Positions 48,308-56,493 of a DNA stretch of 64,000 nucleotides are shown here, piece after piece. The DNA comes from Bog-473 sp963766995 (lineage in GTDB: Bacteria; Actinomycetota; Acidimicrobiia; Acidimicrobiales; RAAP-2), in contig CAVYCE010000003.1 of the NCBI GenBank assembly GCA_963766995.1, positions 682,001 through 746,000 on the forward strand, written 5' to 3'. The notes under the pieces are model-generated. The model saw nothing but the letters and a program-made list of their open reading frames with translations, was not told where the DNA came from and did not search any database. A program made the translations under genes and the position numbers. Position 1 is the first letter of the stretch; each line of letters begins with the position of its first letter.

Positions 48308-50119
48308 TTGGCACCCGAAGATGAGCCCCAGGACAAAGAAGCCGAAGGTGCCGAGGCCGAGGAAATCAACTCGGAGGTTGATCCAGAAGAGGAGAAAGCC
48401 CCCCATCCTGAGCCGGAACCTGTACCGGAACCGGAGCCCATGGAGCTGGCACTGCCGTTCTCACCCCTCGCCGCCGCCGCTGCCGCCTTTGCCGCGGCCG
48501 GTGCCACCGACTCAACACCACCACCCTCACCACCCTCACCACCCTCACCAACATCCGATCCAGACGGCGATCCATCACCGGAATTCGAGCCCAAAGATCG
48601 GGCCTCGCTGCAGGCCACTCTGCGTGACCAACGCAAGCACGCCAAGAAGCACAAGCGACGCTGGCTCCGCCGGACGCTGTACTCCCTGCTCGCCTTGGTC
48701 GTCCTGGTGGTGGCCGCCGGAGCCGGGCTGTACTTCTATGCCGGGTACCGTTTCGACCAGATCAAGAAGGTCCACGCCAAGCACTTGGTGAAGCAGGCGG
48801 CGCCCGGGAAGCCATTTGACATGCTGATGGTGGGTTCCGACTCACGGTCCTTTGTCGAGAACCAGACGCAGGTCAAGGCCTTCGGCAGCGCCGGGGCCCA
48901 AGGCGGTCAGCGCAGTGACGTGACCATGGTGGCTCGGTTCGTGCCCGCCACGAAATCGATCACCATCCTTTCCATCCCTCGGGACCTCTGGGTCGACATT
49001 CCGGCCAATAGCAGCGATATCCAGGGCTACAACCGCATCAACGCCGCCTTCAACTCGGGCCCCGACCTTTTGGTCGAAACCATCGAGAAGGTGCTCCACA
49101 TCCCTGTCAACCACTACATGTCTGTGGGCTTCCAGGGGTTCAACGGCATGGTCAACGCCCTCGGCGGCATCACGATGGACTTCCCAACTCAGGTGAGAGA
49201 TTCGTATACCGGTCTGAACATCACCACGCCCGGCTGCCAGGTGGTGAACGGCACCGTCGCCTTGCAGCTGGTCCGGAGCCGGCACCTGTACTACAAGAAT
49301 TCGAACGACTACTGGGAGTACGACGGGCTTTCGGACTTCAGCCGGATCCAGCGCCAGGACGCCTTCTTCCGGGCCGTGCTGGCCAAGGTCAATGTGTCGC
49401 TGCACAATCCCCTGGCCATCAACGGCTTCATCTCCGCTGCCGTGGGCAACATCACCATTGACGACACGCTGTCCAAAGGTGATCTCTTCCATCTGGCCAC
49501 CGAGTTCAAGGGCCTCCAAACCTCACACCTGGTGACCGAAACATTGCCCACGGTGAGCTACCTGACTTCGGGTGGAGCCGACGCGTTAGAGGCGGCTCAG
49601 CCGTATGCCGACAACATGATCAAGTCCTTTAACCAGATCGGCTTGCCCAAAGCGAAACCAAGGCCGCCAGCCAAGAAGGTGCCCATGCTGGCTCACAACC
49701 TGGTCAATGTGCAGGTGTTCAATGCGGGAGCCGCCGGTGGCCTGGCGCATGAAACGGCCGACGCGCTGACCACCGACGGCTTTACCATCACCGAGATAGG
49801 CGACGCACCGACCCCGTTGACTGCCGGCAGCCCGCCGCAAATTTGGTACGGGCCCACTGGCAAAGAAGCAGCCCACACTCTCGGAGCGTCGCTCAAAGGG
49901 ACGGTCATCTATAAGCCAGACCCCAGCTTGAGTGGGAACACAGTGGCGTTGTTCATCGACGGGTCGCAGCTGTTGACCACGACTACGACGACGACATCGA
50001 CGACCTCGACCACCACGACGTACCCGGGCGAGCCCACCACGACGACGACGATCCCCGGGGACGTCTACACCAACACGCAGCAGGAGCCTTGGAATCCGGT
50101 GCCGTGCACCCTCAAGTGA
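48308..50119 (+). CDS. LytR-CpsA-Psr (LCP) family cell-wall ligase with LytR_C domain
   Basis: A 603-residue type II membrane protein. The N-terminus is acidic and Pro-rich (EPEPVPEPEP, then a PPSPPSPPSPTSD repeat), followed by a basic patch and one membrane helix at about residues 118-142. The LCP domain has VGSDSR, RSDVTMVARF, SIPRDLWVDIP, NRINAAFNSGP, VNHYMSVGFQGF, LVRSRH and the pyrophosphate-binding arginines. A LytR_C domain (LVNVQVFNAGAAGGLAHETAD) and a Thr-rich tail follow. LCP enzymes attach arabinogalactan or teichoic-type polymers to peptidoglycan. TTG 48308 is the only start giving the full acidic region; an internal ATG is possible. Confidence 0.9.
   Translation: MAPEDEPQDKEAEGAEAEEINSEVDPEEEKAPHPEPEPVPEPEPMELALPFSPLAAAAAAFAAAGATDSTPPPSPPSPPSPTSDPDGDPSPEFEPKDRASLQATLRDQRKHAKKHKRRWLRRTLYSLLALVVLVVAAGAGLYFYAGYRFDQIKKVHAKHLVKQAAPGKPFDMLMVGSDSRSFVENQTQVKAFGSAGAQGGQRSDVTMVARFVPATKSITILSIPRDLWVDIPANSSDIQGYNRINAAFNSGPDLLVETIEKVLHIPVNHYMSVGFQGFNGMVNALGGITMDFPTQVRDSYTGLNITTPGCQVVNGTVALQLVRSRHLYYKNSNDYWEYDGLSDFSRIQRQDAFFRAVLAKVNVSLHNPLAINGFISAAVGNITIDDTLSKGDLFHLATEFKGLQTSHLVTETLPTVSYLTSGGADALEAAQPYADNMIKSFNQIGLPKAKPRPPAKKVPMLAHNLVNVQVFNAGAAGGLAHETADALTTDGFTITEIGDAPTPLTAGSPPQIWYGPTGKEAAHTLGASLKGTVIYKPDPSLSGNTVALFIDGSQLLTTTTTTTSTTSTTTTYPGEPTTTTTIPGDVYTNTQQEPWNPVPCTLK
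48520..48546 (+). repeat. Three tandem 9-bp repeats in the LCP gene
   Basis: The unit ACCACCCTC occurs three times in a row at 48520-48546 and encodes the PPS/SPP run of the cytoplasmic linker. Such repeats vary easily in number between strains. Confidence 0.8.
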
Positions 50120-50128
50120 GGAGTGGGG

Positions 50129-50377
50129 TCAGGCGGACTTGCGACGTTGCCGAACGATCCGACGACGCTCCCGCTCGGTCGTGCCGCCCCATACTCCCTC
50201 ACGCTCGCGGTGGGCCAGGGCGTGCTCGAGGCAAGCCTGACGGACCGGGCATTCGGCGCAGATAGCCTTGGCTTCGGCCGCATCGGCCTCGTCCTCTGAA
50301 TTCGGGTAAAACGCCTCAACATCGAGGCCCCGGCAGGCGGCCTGCTTGCGCCACGTGGTGGCACTCATGGGAAACAC
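50129..50377 (-). CDS. WhiB-family iron-sulfur transcription factor
   Basis: An 82-residue Wbl protein. The four cluster Cys are Cys15, Cys40, Cys43 and Cys49 (C...C-x2-C-x5-C), followed by the signature GVWGGTTERERR and a basic tail IVRQRRKSA. Wbl proteins bind a 4Fe-4S cluster sensitive to oxygen or NO and regulate with sigma factors. The length and short C-terminus resemble WhiB1/WhmA types. Start ATG 50377, or the Met four codons later. It converges on the LCP gene with 9 bases between them. Confidence 0.94.
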   Translation of the reverse strand: MFPMSATTWRKQAACRGLDVEAFYPNSEDEADAAEAKAICAECPVRQACLEHALAHREREGVWGGTTERERRRIVRQRRKSA

Positions 50378-50528
50378 TTCCTCGCTACAGTCGGATATGG
50401 GCAGGGTTCGCCCTGGTCGGAGGCACTGCCCGGATACACCTGGCTGCGTCTACACCGAATTCCGGCGAACGAAGAGTATGGCCTACGCCCACAAGGCGTG
50501 TAAAGGGCTACACAAAAATTCTCCCTGG

Positions 50529-51158
50529 TCAGGGGATAGAGAGCGGCTTTGTTGCGCCAAGGAGGTCCCCAAGCAACTCTTCTCGTACATCCGGGCTGAT
50601 TATCGTCCTTGCCGAGTAGGCCCCATGGCGAGCGACCAAGGCAATCTCGCCATCACCAGCCCGCCCAAAGTGCTCGACCTGGGATGGCGAGAACCCGAAA
50701 CGCAAGTAGTGCACAGCGGGGGTCACCGCCTCGCGGGTCAGCGCCGCCTCGTGGTCCGCCTCAGGCACGCTCTCGACCAGGTCAGCGCCCACTTCGAATG
50801 CAAGCGCCCGCTCAATCCCCACCAGCTTGGGCAACCACTCCCGCATGGAACCGTCCGACGTCAGCTCAATGAAGAGGGTGGCCGACAGCTCTCCCACCGA
50901 GGGCAGAAGTCGGTTGTAGATATCAAGCTCGACCTGCAGCGCCTCGTCGCTGATGATCTTCTCCACCCGGGCCATTTCCTGCACCTGGAACCGCACGGTA
51001 TCCACGCATTCGAAGACCAGGGTCATGATCGGGCCCAGTGCCACGCGACGCCGGCGCTTCCGGGCAATCACCTGTGCTCGATACGACTCACGCACCCGTT
51101 CGTACTCCCGCAGGTCCAACACATCAGCCAGCGTCAGTCCGTTTGCCGAGGCCACCAC
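50529..51158 (-). CDS. DUF3501 family protein
   Basis: A 209-residue protein of the DUF3501 family. Typical features are LTLADVLDLREYERVRESYR, the basic run RKRRRRVALG, and FECVDTVRFQVQEMARVEKI. Function is unknown, but the family is consistently found beside rubrerythrin and a CCG-domain Fe-S protein, as here. It is the last gene of the PerR-rubrerythrin operon. GTG 51158 or 51155 starts just after the Fe-S gene's stop, so it is probably cotranslated. Confidence 0.9.
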   Translation of the reverse strand: MVASANGLTLADVLDLREYERVRESYRAQVIARKRRRRVALGPIMTLVFECVDTVRFQVQEMARVEKIISDEALQVELDIYNRLLPSVGELSATLFIELTSDGSMREWLPKLVGIERALAFEVGADLVESVPEADHEAALTREAVTPAVHYLRFGFSPSQVEHFGRAGDGEIALVARHGAYSARTIISPDVREELLGDLLGATKPLSIP

Positions 51159-51160
51159 TC

Positions 51161-52474
51161 CTACTCGTCCGACAGCCCGTAGGCCCGGGCCATGAGCTGC
51201 ATCGGGTGCATCGGCTTGGTCCCGGTCTCTTGCCAGATGGCGCCGTTGGCCAGGTGGCAATCACCGCACACCACGTCGTTGCCCGCCGCCTCGATCTCCC
51301 GGGCCAATGGTGCTGCCACCTTGCGGGCAAGTTCATAGTTCTCGGCCCGATAGCCCCACGTGCCGTCGATGCCCGAGCAGCGCTGTACCAACGAGCACTT
51401 GACCCCGGCCACCTTCAACAGGTCACGGCTCTTCAGCCCGATGTTCTGCGCCTGCAGGTGGCAGGCCACGTGGTAGGTCACGGCCTCGGGCACCGACCCA
51501 ACGTCACGCCCCGGGAACTCGTCCCGCAACACAAAGGCATCGTCTCCGTCCTTGTGCCGCTTCACCAGATACTCGGCCGGGTCATAGGTGTGGGCCGCCA
51601 CCAAGGCAGCATCCTCACCGCCGACATAGAGCGGATAGTCCTTCTTCACGATGTAGGTGCAGGTGGGTTGGGACACGATCACATCGCGACCGGCCCGGAC
51701 CTCGGCAGCCAGCGCTTCGACATTGCGCTGAGCCGCCTTCTCGAATTGCTCGAGGTTGCCCGAATGCAGCCAGGGCGCGCCGCAACACTGCGTCCCCGCC
51801 GGCACCGAACACTCCACACCGTTGTGTTCGTAGACCCGCACCACGTCCTTACCCACGTCGGGATCCATGTATTCCACAAAGCAGGTTGGGAAGACCGAGA
51901 CGGCCCCTACCTTCTCCGTACTGGCGGCCGGACCCTTCCTCTTCCTGAACCAAGTGGTGAAGCGCTGCCGAGCGTACGGAGGCAGCAGCCGCTCCGACGC
52001 CAGTCCCACGGTCTTTTCCATGACCTTGCGCGGGAAGGAACCCGGTGTGCCAGTGACCCAATTGACCACCGGCGCACCCGCCACCGACACCTTGCCCAAT
52101 GCGTCCGTCCGCCCCAGAAACTGATCGGTCAGCCGCTCCTTGACCGGTACCCCTTCCTTTTTCCGCACGGCGTGCACTCGGCTCATAAGGCGCGGGAAGT
52201 CCAGCTGCCATTCGTGCGGAGGCACGTACGGGCACTTCACGTAGCAAAGCTTGCACTGGTAGCACTCGTCGACGACCTGATCGTGCTGAGCGTCGCTCAG
52301 CGCGCCAACGTCTCCGTCCAGTGCATCAATGAAATTGAACATGGTCGGAAACGACGGGCACAGGTTGAAGCACAGCCTGCAGCCGTGGCAGAGATCAAAG
52401 ACGCGATCGAGCTCGACCCGCAGCGCCGCCGGGTTGAAGTACAGCGGATCAGTGGGGTCGTAGGTGGCAGCCAT
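51161..52474 (-). CDS. CCG-domain Fe-S oxidoreductase (GlpC/HdrD-like)
   Basis: A 437-residue protein with two N-terminal 4Fe-4S motifs (Cys29, 32, 35, 39 and Cys71, 74, 77, 81) and two C-terminal CCG domains of the heterodisulfide-reductase type (QCCGAPW, then CHLQAQNIG and RCSGIDGTWG). It resembles GlpC and the HdrD-like subunits that pass electrons between a donor and a quinone or disulfide. With rubrerythrin upstream and DUF3501 downstream it may deliver electrons for peroxide reduction. That link is inference from gene order. Confidence 0.92.
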   Translation of the reverse strand: MAATYDPTDPLYFNPAALRVELDRVFDLCHGCRLCFNLCPSFPTMFNFIDALDGDVGALSDAQHDQVVDECYQCKLCYVKCPYVPPHEWQLDFPRLMSRVHAVRKKEGVPVKERLTDQFLGRTDALGKVSVAGAPVVNWVTGTPGSFPRKVMEKTVGLASERLLPPYARQRFTTWFRKRKGPAASTEKVGAVSVFPTCFVEYMDPDVGKDVVRVYEHNGVECSVPAGTQCCGAPWLHSGNLEQFEKAAQRNVEALAAEVRAGRDVIVSQPTCTYIVKKDYPLYVGGEDAALVAAHTYDPAEYLVKRHKDGDDAFVLRDEFPGRDVGSVPEAVTYHVACHLQAQNIGLKSRDLLKVAGVKCSLVQRCSGIDGTWGYRAENYELARKVAAPLAREIEAAGNDVVCGDCHLANGAIWQETGTKPMHPMQLMARAYGLSDE

Positions 52475-52489
52475 GCGGCCGATCCCCTG

Positions 52490-52906
52490 TTACAGCGACT
52501 CCAGCCCCTGGGTGAACCGGCCGGCGTGCGACTTCTCGGCCTTGGCCAGCGTCTCCAGCCATTCGCCGATTTCCTCGAACCCCTCGTCACGAGCAGTCTT
52601 GGCGAAGCCCGGGTACATCTCGGTGTATTCGTAGGTCTCGCCCTCAATAGCTGACTTGAAGTTGTCCTCCGTCGAACCCACCGGGACACCCGTCACGGGG
52701 TCGCCCACTTCCTTCAGGAAGTCGAAATGTCCGAAGGCGTGACCCGTTTCGCCCTCGGCCACCGAGCGGAACAAGGCCGCCGCGTCGGGGTAGCCCTCTA
52801 CGTCGGCCTTCTGAGCGAAGTAGAGGTAGCGGCGATTGGCCTGGCTCTCGCCGGCAAATGCTTCCTTCAGGTTGGCCTCAGTCTGAGTGCCCTTCAGTGC
52901 TGGCAT
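52490..52906 (-). CDS. Rubrerythrin without rubredoxin domain
   Basis: A 138-residue ferritin-like diiron protein. The four-helix bundle ligands are in EAFAGESQANRRYLYFA, EGETGHAFGHF, EGETYEYTEMYPGFA and the final helix AEKSHAGRF. The usual C-terminal rubredoxin CxxC domain is absent, so electrons must come from a separate protein, a good candidate being the Fe-S gene directly downstream. Rubrerythrin reduces hydrogen peroxide. It lies 22 bases after the Fur-type regulator. Confidence 0.95.
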   Translation of the reverse strand: MPALKGTQTEANLKEAFAGESQANRRYLYFAQKADVEGYPDAAALFRSVAEGETGHAFGHFDFLKEVGDPVTGVPVGSTEDNFKSAIEGETYEYTEMYPGFAKTARDEGFEEIGEWLETLAKAEKSHAGRFTQGLESL

Positions 52907-52928
52907 GGTGATTTGTTCCCTTTCTCTT

Positions 52929-53360
52929 TCATTGCTCGCTTACATCACGACATTCGTGGCACAGCCCGCGAAACACGATCTCGGCGCTCGACACCTTGAA
53001 GCCCTGGGCCGTGCCCGCCGGCACCTTGAGCCCGGGGATATCGGCCTTGACGTCACGGACCTTGCCGCAGGATCGGCAGACCAGATGGTGGTGCGACTCC
53101 TCCACGTTCGGGTCGAACCGAGCCGACCCGGTCCCGAGGTCGAGTGCACTGATCTCCCCCAGCTCAGCCAGGTCGTTCAGCGTTTGGTACACGGTCTTGA
53201 GGGAAACGTTGGGCATCTCGATCCGCACCTTCTCGAAGACCCGCTCGGCCGAAGGGTGAGTCACGTCACCTTCAAGGGCCCGAAAGATGCACTGGCGCTG
53301 GGCTGTGATTTTGCGCCCGTGGGCCCTGAACAGATCGGTCAACGCGTCAGGAGACTGCAT
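52929..53360 (-). CDS. PerR-type Fur-family peroxide regulator
   Basis: A 143-residue Fur-family repressor. A winged-helix DNA-binding domain (THPSAERVFEKV, then VSLKTVYQTLNDLAELG) is followed by the metal domain: HHHLVC with CRSCG (Cys95, Cys98) and a second CHEC pair (Cys134, Cys137) as the structural zinc site. An Asp in RFD (Asp83) at the PerR position, with His35, His90 and His92, is the pattern of iron-dependent PerR rather than Fur. It heads the operon and a palindrome in its promoter suggests autoregulation. Confidence 0.93.
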   Translation of the reverse strand: MQSPDALTDLFRAHGRKITAQRQCIFRALEGDVTHPSAERVFEKVRIEMPNVSLKTVYQTLNDLAELGEISALDLGTGSARFDPNVEESHHHLVCRSCGKVRDVKADIPGLKVPAGTAQGFKVSSAEIVFRGLCHECRDVSEQ

Positions 53361-53369
53361 GTGATTGCC

Positions 53370-53398
53370 ACCCTAGCGGTCCGTTTTGATTTTGACAA
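53370..53398 (-). promoter_or_regulatory. Predicted promoter of the PerR-rubrerythrin operon
   Basis: On the minus strand TTGTCA (53398-53393) is followed by a 17-base spacer and TAGGGT (53375-53370). The -10 box ends 9 bases before the perR ATG, so the transcript would start almost at the start codon and be leaderless or nearly so. Confidence 0.6.
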
Positions 53399-53408
53399 TC
53401 GTTGTTAA
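53392..53408. promoter_or_regulatory. Predicted PerR/Fur operator overlapping the -35 box
   Basis: TTGACAA-TCG-TTGTTAA is an imperfect palindrome (6 of 7 pairs match, 3-base spacer). It covers the -35 box of the operon promoter and lies about 30 bases upstream of the regulator's ATG. Position and form fit a Fur-family autoregulatory operator; binding is inferred. Confidence 0.5.
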
Positions 53409-53699
53409 CTGAATGGTCACGGAACTGTCGATGTGACTCTCAACTGCCGACACTCCCCAGATTTCGCAGACTCCTGTCAGCCGAATTCCGGCTTTGACAC
53501 CCAGACGTTTTGCCGCTGAGAGATCCATTCAGCAGCGTCGATCCCCTGAGTCGGAAGTCGTCCCTTCCCTCAACGCTGGCCTCTGCGCTCGTCCAACTGA
53601 AGACGCTCGCTGGAAGGTGGCATACTGCGGTCGCTGCCAAGTCTGCTCCGCCGGGGAATGTCCCGATGAGATGCGGCTCCGGCGAGGAGGAACAAAGCG
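53409..53699. other. Intergenic region upstream of the secreted Ig-like protein
   Basis: About 290 bases without a convincing gene. It carries the leader of the gene at 53700, ending with the strong ribosome-binding site GGAGGAA 8 bases before ATG. GGGAATGTCCCGA at 53653-53665 resembles a sequence upstream of the surface protein at 5115. No known riboswitch was recognised. Confidence 0.45.
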
Positions 53700-54830
53700 A
53701 TGCGATTCATGCCCCCAACCTCGAAATGGCGGATTCCGATCCTGTTGGCAGGAAGTGTCGGGCTCTTGTTCGGCGGCCTGGCAGGAATCGTCGCTACTGC
53801 GCCGAGCGCCTTGGCCGCCACGCCAGGCGTCACCACGTACAACAGCCTGATCCCCGGAGCGGGCGACAACTACATGCAGGACCAGACCTACGGCGGAGCT
53901 GGCGTCCTCGAACTCGGCAACGAGATCAAGCTGGCGACGCCAGGGGTGCTAAACACCGTGACCGTGGCGATGCACAACTGGGGGCCAGCTCTCACCGGTG
54001 TTCCCATCACGTTGACTCTCTTCAAGCCCCCGGCGAGCCTTGCTGCGGCCGAATCGTCGGGGCCGGGATCCGTGATTGCCACCGATACGGAGGACTTCAA
54101 CTTCACGGCCGTCCTTGACGGTGGCAACACCCCGTCGTTTTCGACCATCACCTTCGACGGATTCAGTGCTGTCAAGGTCTCAGGGTCCGTCGTGTACGGC
54201 ATCTCGTACAACCCCTTTGCCACCATCGACAGCAACGCCAACTACGCCAGTTCCTTGAACGTTGTCTTGTCGAGCTCGGCCACCAATCTGTCGGTGGGAT
54301 CGGATGTGTACCCCGGCACTGTATTCGTGAACCTTTTGAGCTCGGAGTGGCTCAGTGGATGGCAGACCGATGCTGGGACCTGTGCCAACTCAGCGATCGA
54401 AACGGCCTTCGTGGCCACGCCTGCGTGTGGCAGCGCGACGAACACCCCGCTAAACGGTCCCCCGTACGCCTACGACCACGGACAGAACGACATCCCAGCC
54501 GTTCAGATCACGGTGACCCAGGTAGCGACCAAGCTGGTCGCAGATCCAGTGTCCGTCAAGCGGTCCTTGACCCCTGTCAAGGTGACCTTCTCTGGCACCT
54601 TGAGCACGACTCAGGTCCCACCTCATGGCATTGCTGGGCAAACTGTGACCTTCGCGGGTGGCGGTGCAACCTGCTCGGGAATCACCAACGCCAGAGGTGT
54701 GGCGAAGTGCTCGGGCTTGGTTCCCAACGCTACCAAGTTCCTGTTTTCCGGGACCTACACCGCCTCCTACGCCGGGGCCGACGGCTACGCCCAGTCGAGC
54801 GCGACGGGAACCGTCACCACCACCGACTAG
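53700..54830 (+). CDS. Secreted protein with C-terminal Ig-like domain
   Basis: A 376-residue exported protein. The signal peptide (about residues 1-39) ends in APSALAA. The middle 220 residues are beta-rich and Ser/Thr/Asn-rich, with LFKPPASLAAAESSGPGSVI-type segments and no recognised enzymatic motif. The last 100 residues look like a bacterial Ig-like domain (VKVTFSGTLS, then AGQTVTFAGGGATC and GTYTASYAGADGYAQSSAT). The strong ribosome-binding site suggests good expression. No anchor motif is visible, so the protein may be shed or held by other contacts. Confidence 0.8.
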   Translation: MRFMPPTSKWRIPILLAGSVGLLFGGLAGIVATAPSALAATPGVTTYNSLIPGAGDNYMQDQTYGGAGVLELGNEIKLATPGVLNTVTVAMHNWGPALTGVPITLTLFKPPASLAAAESSGPGSVIATDTEDFNFTAVLDGGNTPSFSTITFDGFSAVKVSGSVVYGISYNPFATIDSNANYASSLNVVLSSSATNLSVGSDVYPGTVFVNLLSSEWLSGWQTDAGTCANSAIETAFVATPACGSATNTPLNGPPYAYDHGQNDIPAVQITVTQVATKLVADPVSVKRSLTPVKVTFSGTLSTTQVPPHGIAGQTVTFAGGGATCSGITNARGVAKCSGLVPNATKFLFSGTYTASYAGADGYAQSSATGTVTTTD

Positions 54831-55017
54831 GCCCTGGTGCCCATCGACGGACGATTGCGAAGGAGAGCCGCGGAGCGCTGACTGGGGCGCTGGCACCACT
54901 GTGAAAGGTTTCGGCCCAACCTTGGCTGACAATGCCACCAGAATTGTGGTTTGTTAGCCAGGCGGGAGTCACGGTCGAAAACGCCTTTGCACTCGGCTCT
55001 CGCTACGCTCTCCAGTC

Positions 55018-55452
55018 ATGCCCTCCGACACAGCACTCAAAGCCATGAACCGCATCCATCGGATCCTCCTGAAGGGATCGGCCGGGCGGCTCGGTTGGCA
55101 CTTCTCCGGCATGCCGGTCCTCGAACTCACAACGACGGGTCGAAAGAGCGGCCAACAACGCAGCACCATGCTCACGTCTCCCTACCAAGAGGAATCGATG
55201 CTTGTCATCGTGGCGTCTCGAGGCGGCGATGACCACCACCCGGCCTGGTATCTCAACATTCAGAGCAACGCCAACGTGATGGTGAAGCAAGGCCCCAAGG
55301 CGCCCGAATCGATGACGGCAGAGATTGCCGGCCCCGAGGAACGGGCACGGATATGGCCCATCATCGCCGGCAAATACAAAAACTACGCCGGGTACCAGAA
55401 GAAGACCGACCGGGAGATTCCACTCGTACTGCTTCGACCTGCTTCCATCTGA
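55018..55452 (+). CDS. Deazaflavin (F420)-dependent nitroreductase family protein (Ddn-like)
   Basis: A 144-residue protein of the Ddn/FDOR family. It has LELTTTGRKSGQQRSTMLTSP, a phosphate-binding RKSG region typical of F420 binding, and DDHHPAWYLNIQSNANVMV, then a Tyr/Lys-rich C-terminus. Such enzymes use reduced F420 to reduce quinones or other substrates. The presence implies F420 synthesis in the organism. It is followed after 13 bases by a DinB-like gene. Confidence 0.92.
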   Translation: MPSDTALKAMNRIHRILLKGSAGRLGWHFSGMPVLELTTTGRKSGQQRSTMLTSPYQEESMLVIVASRGGDDHHPAWYLNIQSNANVMVKQGPKAPESMTAEIAGPEERARIWPIIAGKYKNYAGYQKKTDREIPLVLLRPASI

Positions 55453-55465
55453 GCTACCGAGCCAC

Positions 55466-55975
55466 ATGGCCGAGATGGAATGCCCCCACCCGCAACCGGA
55501 CCAGCTGGCGACCGATGAGCGGGAGAGCCTGCGCGGCTGGCTCGACTTCCAGCGGGCCACCTTGGTGTGGAAGGTGTCAGGTGTCACCGACGAGCAGCTG
55601 AACCGGTCCATCGTCGAGTCGGGTACGTCGCTGTGTTGGCTGATTAAGCATGGCACCCACGCTGAGCTGCACTGGTTTCGCGAGGTGTTCTTGGGCACAG
55701 ATCCCGGCTGGCCCTATCCGGATCCCGATCCCGGCTACACCCTCCAAGGTGAGGAGACGCTCCAAGGGCTGATCGACACCTATGAACGGGTGTGCGAAGA
55801 ACACCGCCGCATCGAGCGGGACGCCTCCTCCCTCGACCAGGTCTCAAAGGCCACTCATGACAGCAAGCAGGCGACGTTGCGATGGATCATGCAGCACCTC
55901 GTTGAGGAGACGGCCAGGCACAACGGCCATGCCGACATCGCCCGTGAGATCGTCGAAGGGACCACCGGGTACTAG
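55466..55975 (+). CDS. DinB-superfamily (DUF664-like) protein
   Basis: A 169-residue four-helix DinB-like protein. The metal-binding His residues fit in WLIKHGTHAELHWF and the late HLVEETARHNGHADI. Related proteins include mycothiol-dependent maleylpyruvate isomerases and thiol transferases, and mycothiol is the main thiol of actinobacteria. The specific reaction is unknown. ATG 55466 gives a start after a short gap from the Ddn-like gene. Confidence 0.85.
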   Translation: MAEMECPHPQPDQLATDERESLRGWLDFQRATLVWKVSGVTDEQLNRSIVESGTSLCWLIKHGTHAELHWFREVFLGTDPGWPYPDPDPGYTLQGEETLQGLIDTYERVCEEHRRIERDASSLDQVSKATHDSKQATLRWIMQHLVEETARHNGHADIAREIVEGTTGY

Positions 55976-56013
55976 CCGACTCGACCCGGAAGCGCCGAGT
56001 AACGGCACCCGGA

Positions 56014-56238
56014 ATGCAACCGGTTCACACCTTCAGCGCCACAACGGCGGACCATTCTTGGCTGATGGTGGAAAACCGGCGGAAGAAGAGCGGGGACGAC
56101 GAGTCCGAGAACGGCGCAGAGGACACTCTGCCCCAACTCAATCCCTGGCGGGAGGTGGGCTGGATCTTCAAGGACGGCGAGGCCATCGCTATCGAGCGAT
56201 CGGGTGATGAGGCCCGGACGCGGAAGGTGGAGATCTGA
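56014..56238 (+). CDS. Small hypothetical protein
   Basis: A 74-residue protein with no recognised family. A charged stretch (RRKKSGDDESENGAED) is followed by a folded-looking C-terminus (NPWREVGWIFKDGEAIAIER). The true start may be the second Met (MVENRRKK). The stop overlaps the next ATG by one base, so it forms a translationally coupled pair with the following small gene. Real coding is supported by this overlap and consistent codon bias. Confidence 0.6.
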   Translation: MQPVHTFSATTADHSWLMVENRRKKSGDDESENGAEDTLPQLNPWREVGWIFKDGEAIAIERSGDEARTRKVEI

Positions 56239-56450
56239 TGGTCAAGATCGTTCATTTCGACGAGAGCGGCAACCAGATGGCCGAGATTGAACTCGACGAC
56301 TTCACCATCGAGATCCTCTATTCGGGCATTGCCGAGCTCCTGCGCACGGCGGCCCAGGAGCAATCCCGGACGCCTCACACCACATCGGTCGAGCTGTCCA
56401 CCAAAGAGCGGCAACGGCGGGAAAAGATCCTGGCTCGACTGCGGGGCTGA
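56238..56450 (+). CDS. Small hypothetical protein, partner of the preceding gene
   Basis: A 70-residue protein with no recognised family: MVKIVHFDESGNQMAEIEL, then an acidic middle, and a basic helix ending KERQRREKILARLRG. It starts inside the stop of the preceding small gene (TGATG). The pair lies just upstream of glpD and could be a small regulatory or adaptor pair; no function is claimed. Confidence 0.6.
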   Translation: MVKIVHFDESGNQMAEIELDDFTIEILYSGIAELLRTAAQEQSRTPHTTSVELSTKERQRREKILARLRG

Positions 56451-56493
56451 CCCGCCCCGGCGCCGGAGCGTGCCCAAATGGACCCTTTTCGCC

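Noticed and set aside
56287..56493. Longer glpD start
   Set aside because: The extra N-terminal residues overlap the small gene at 56238 and are not like GlpD.
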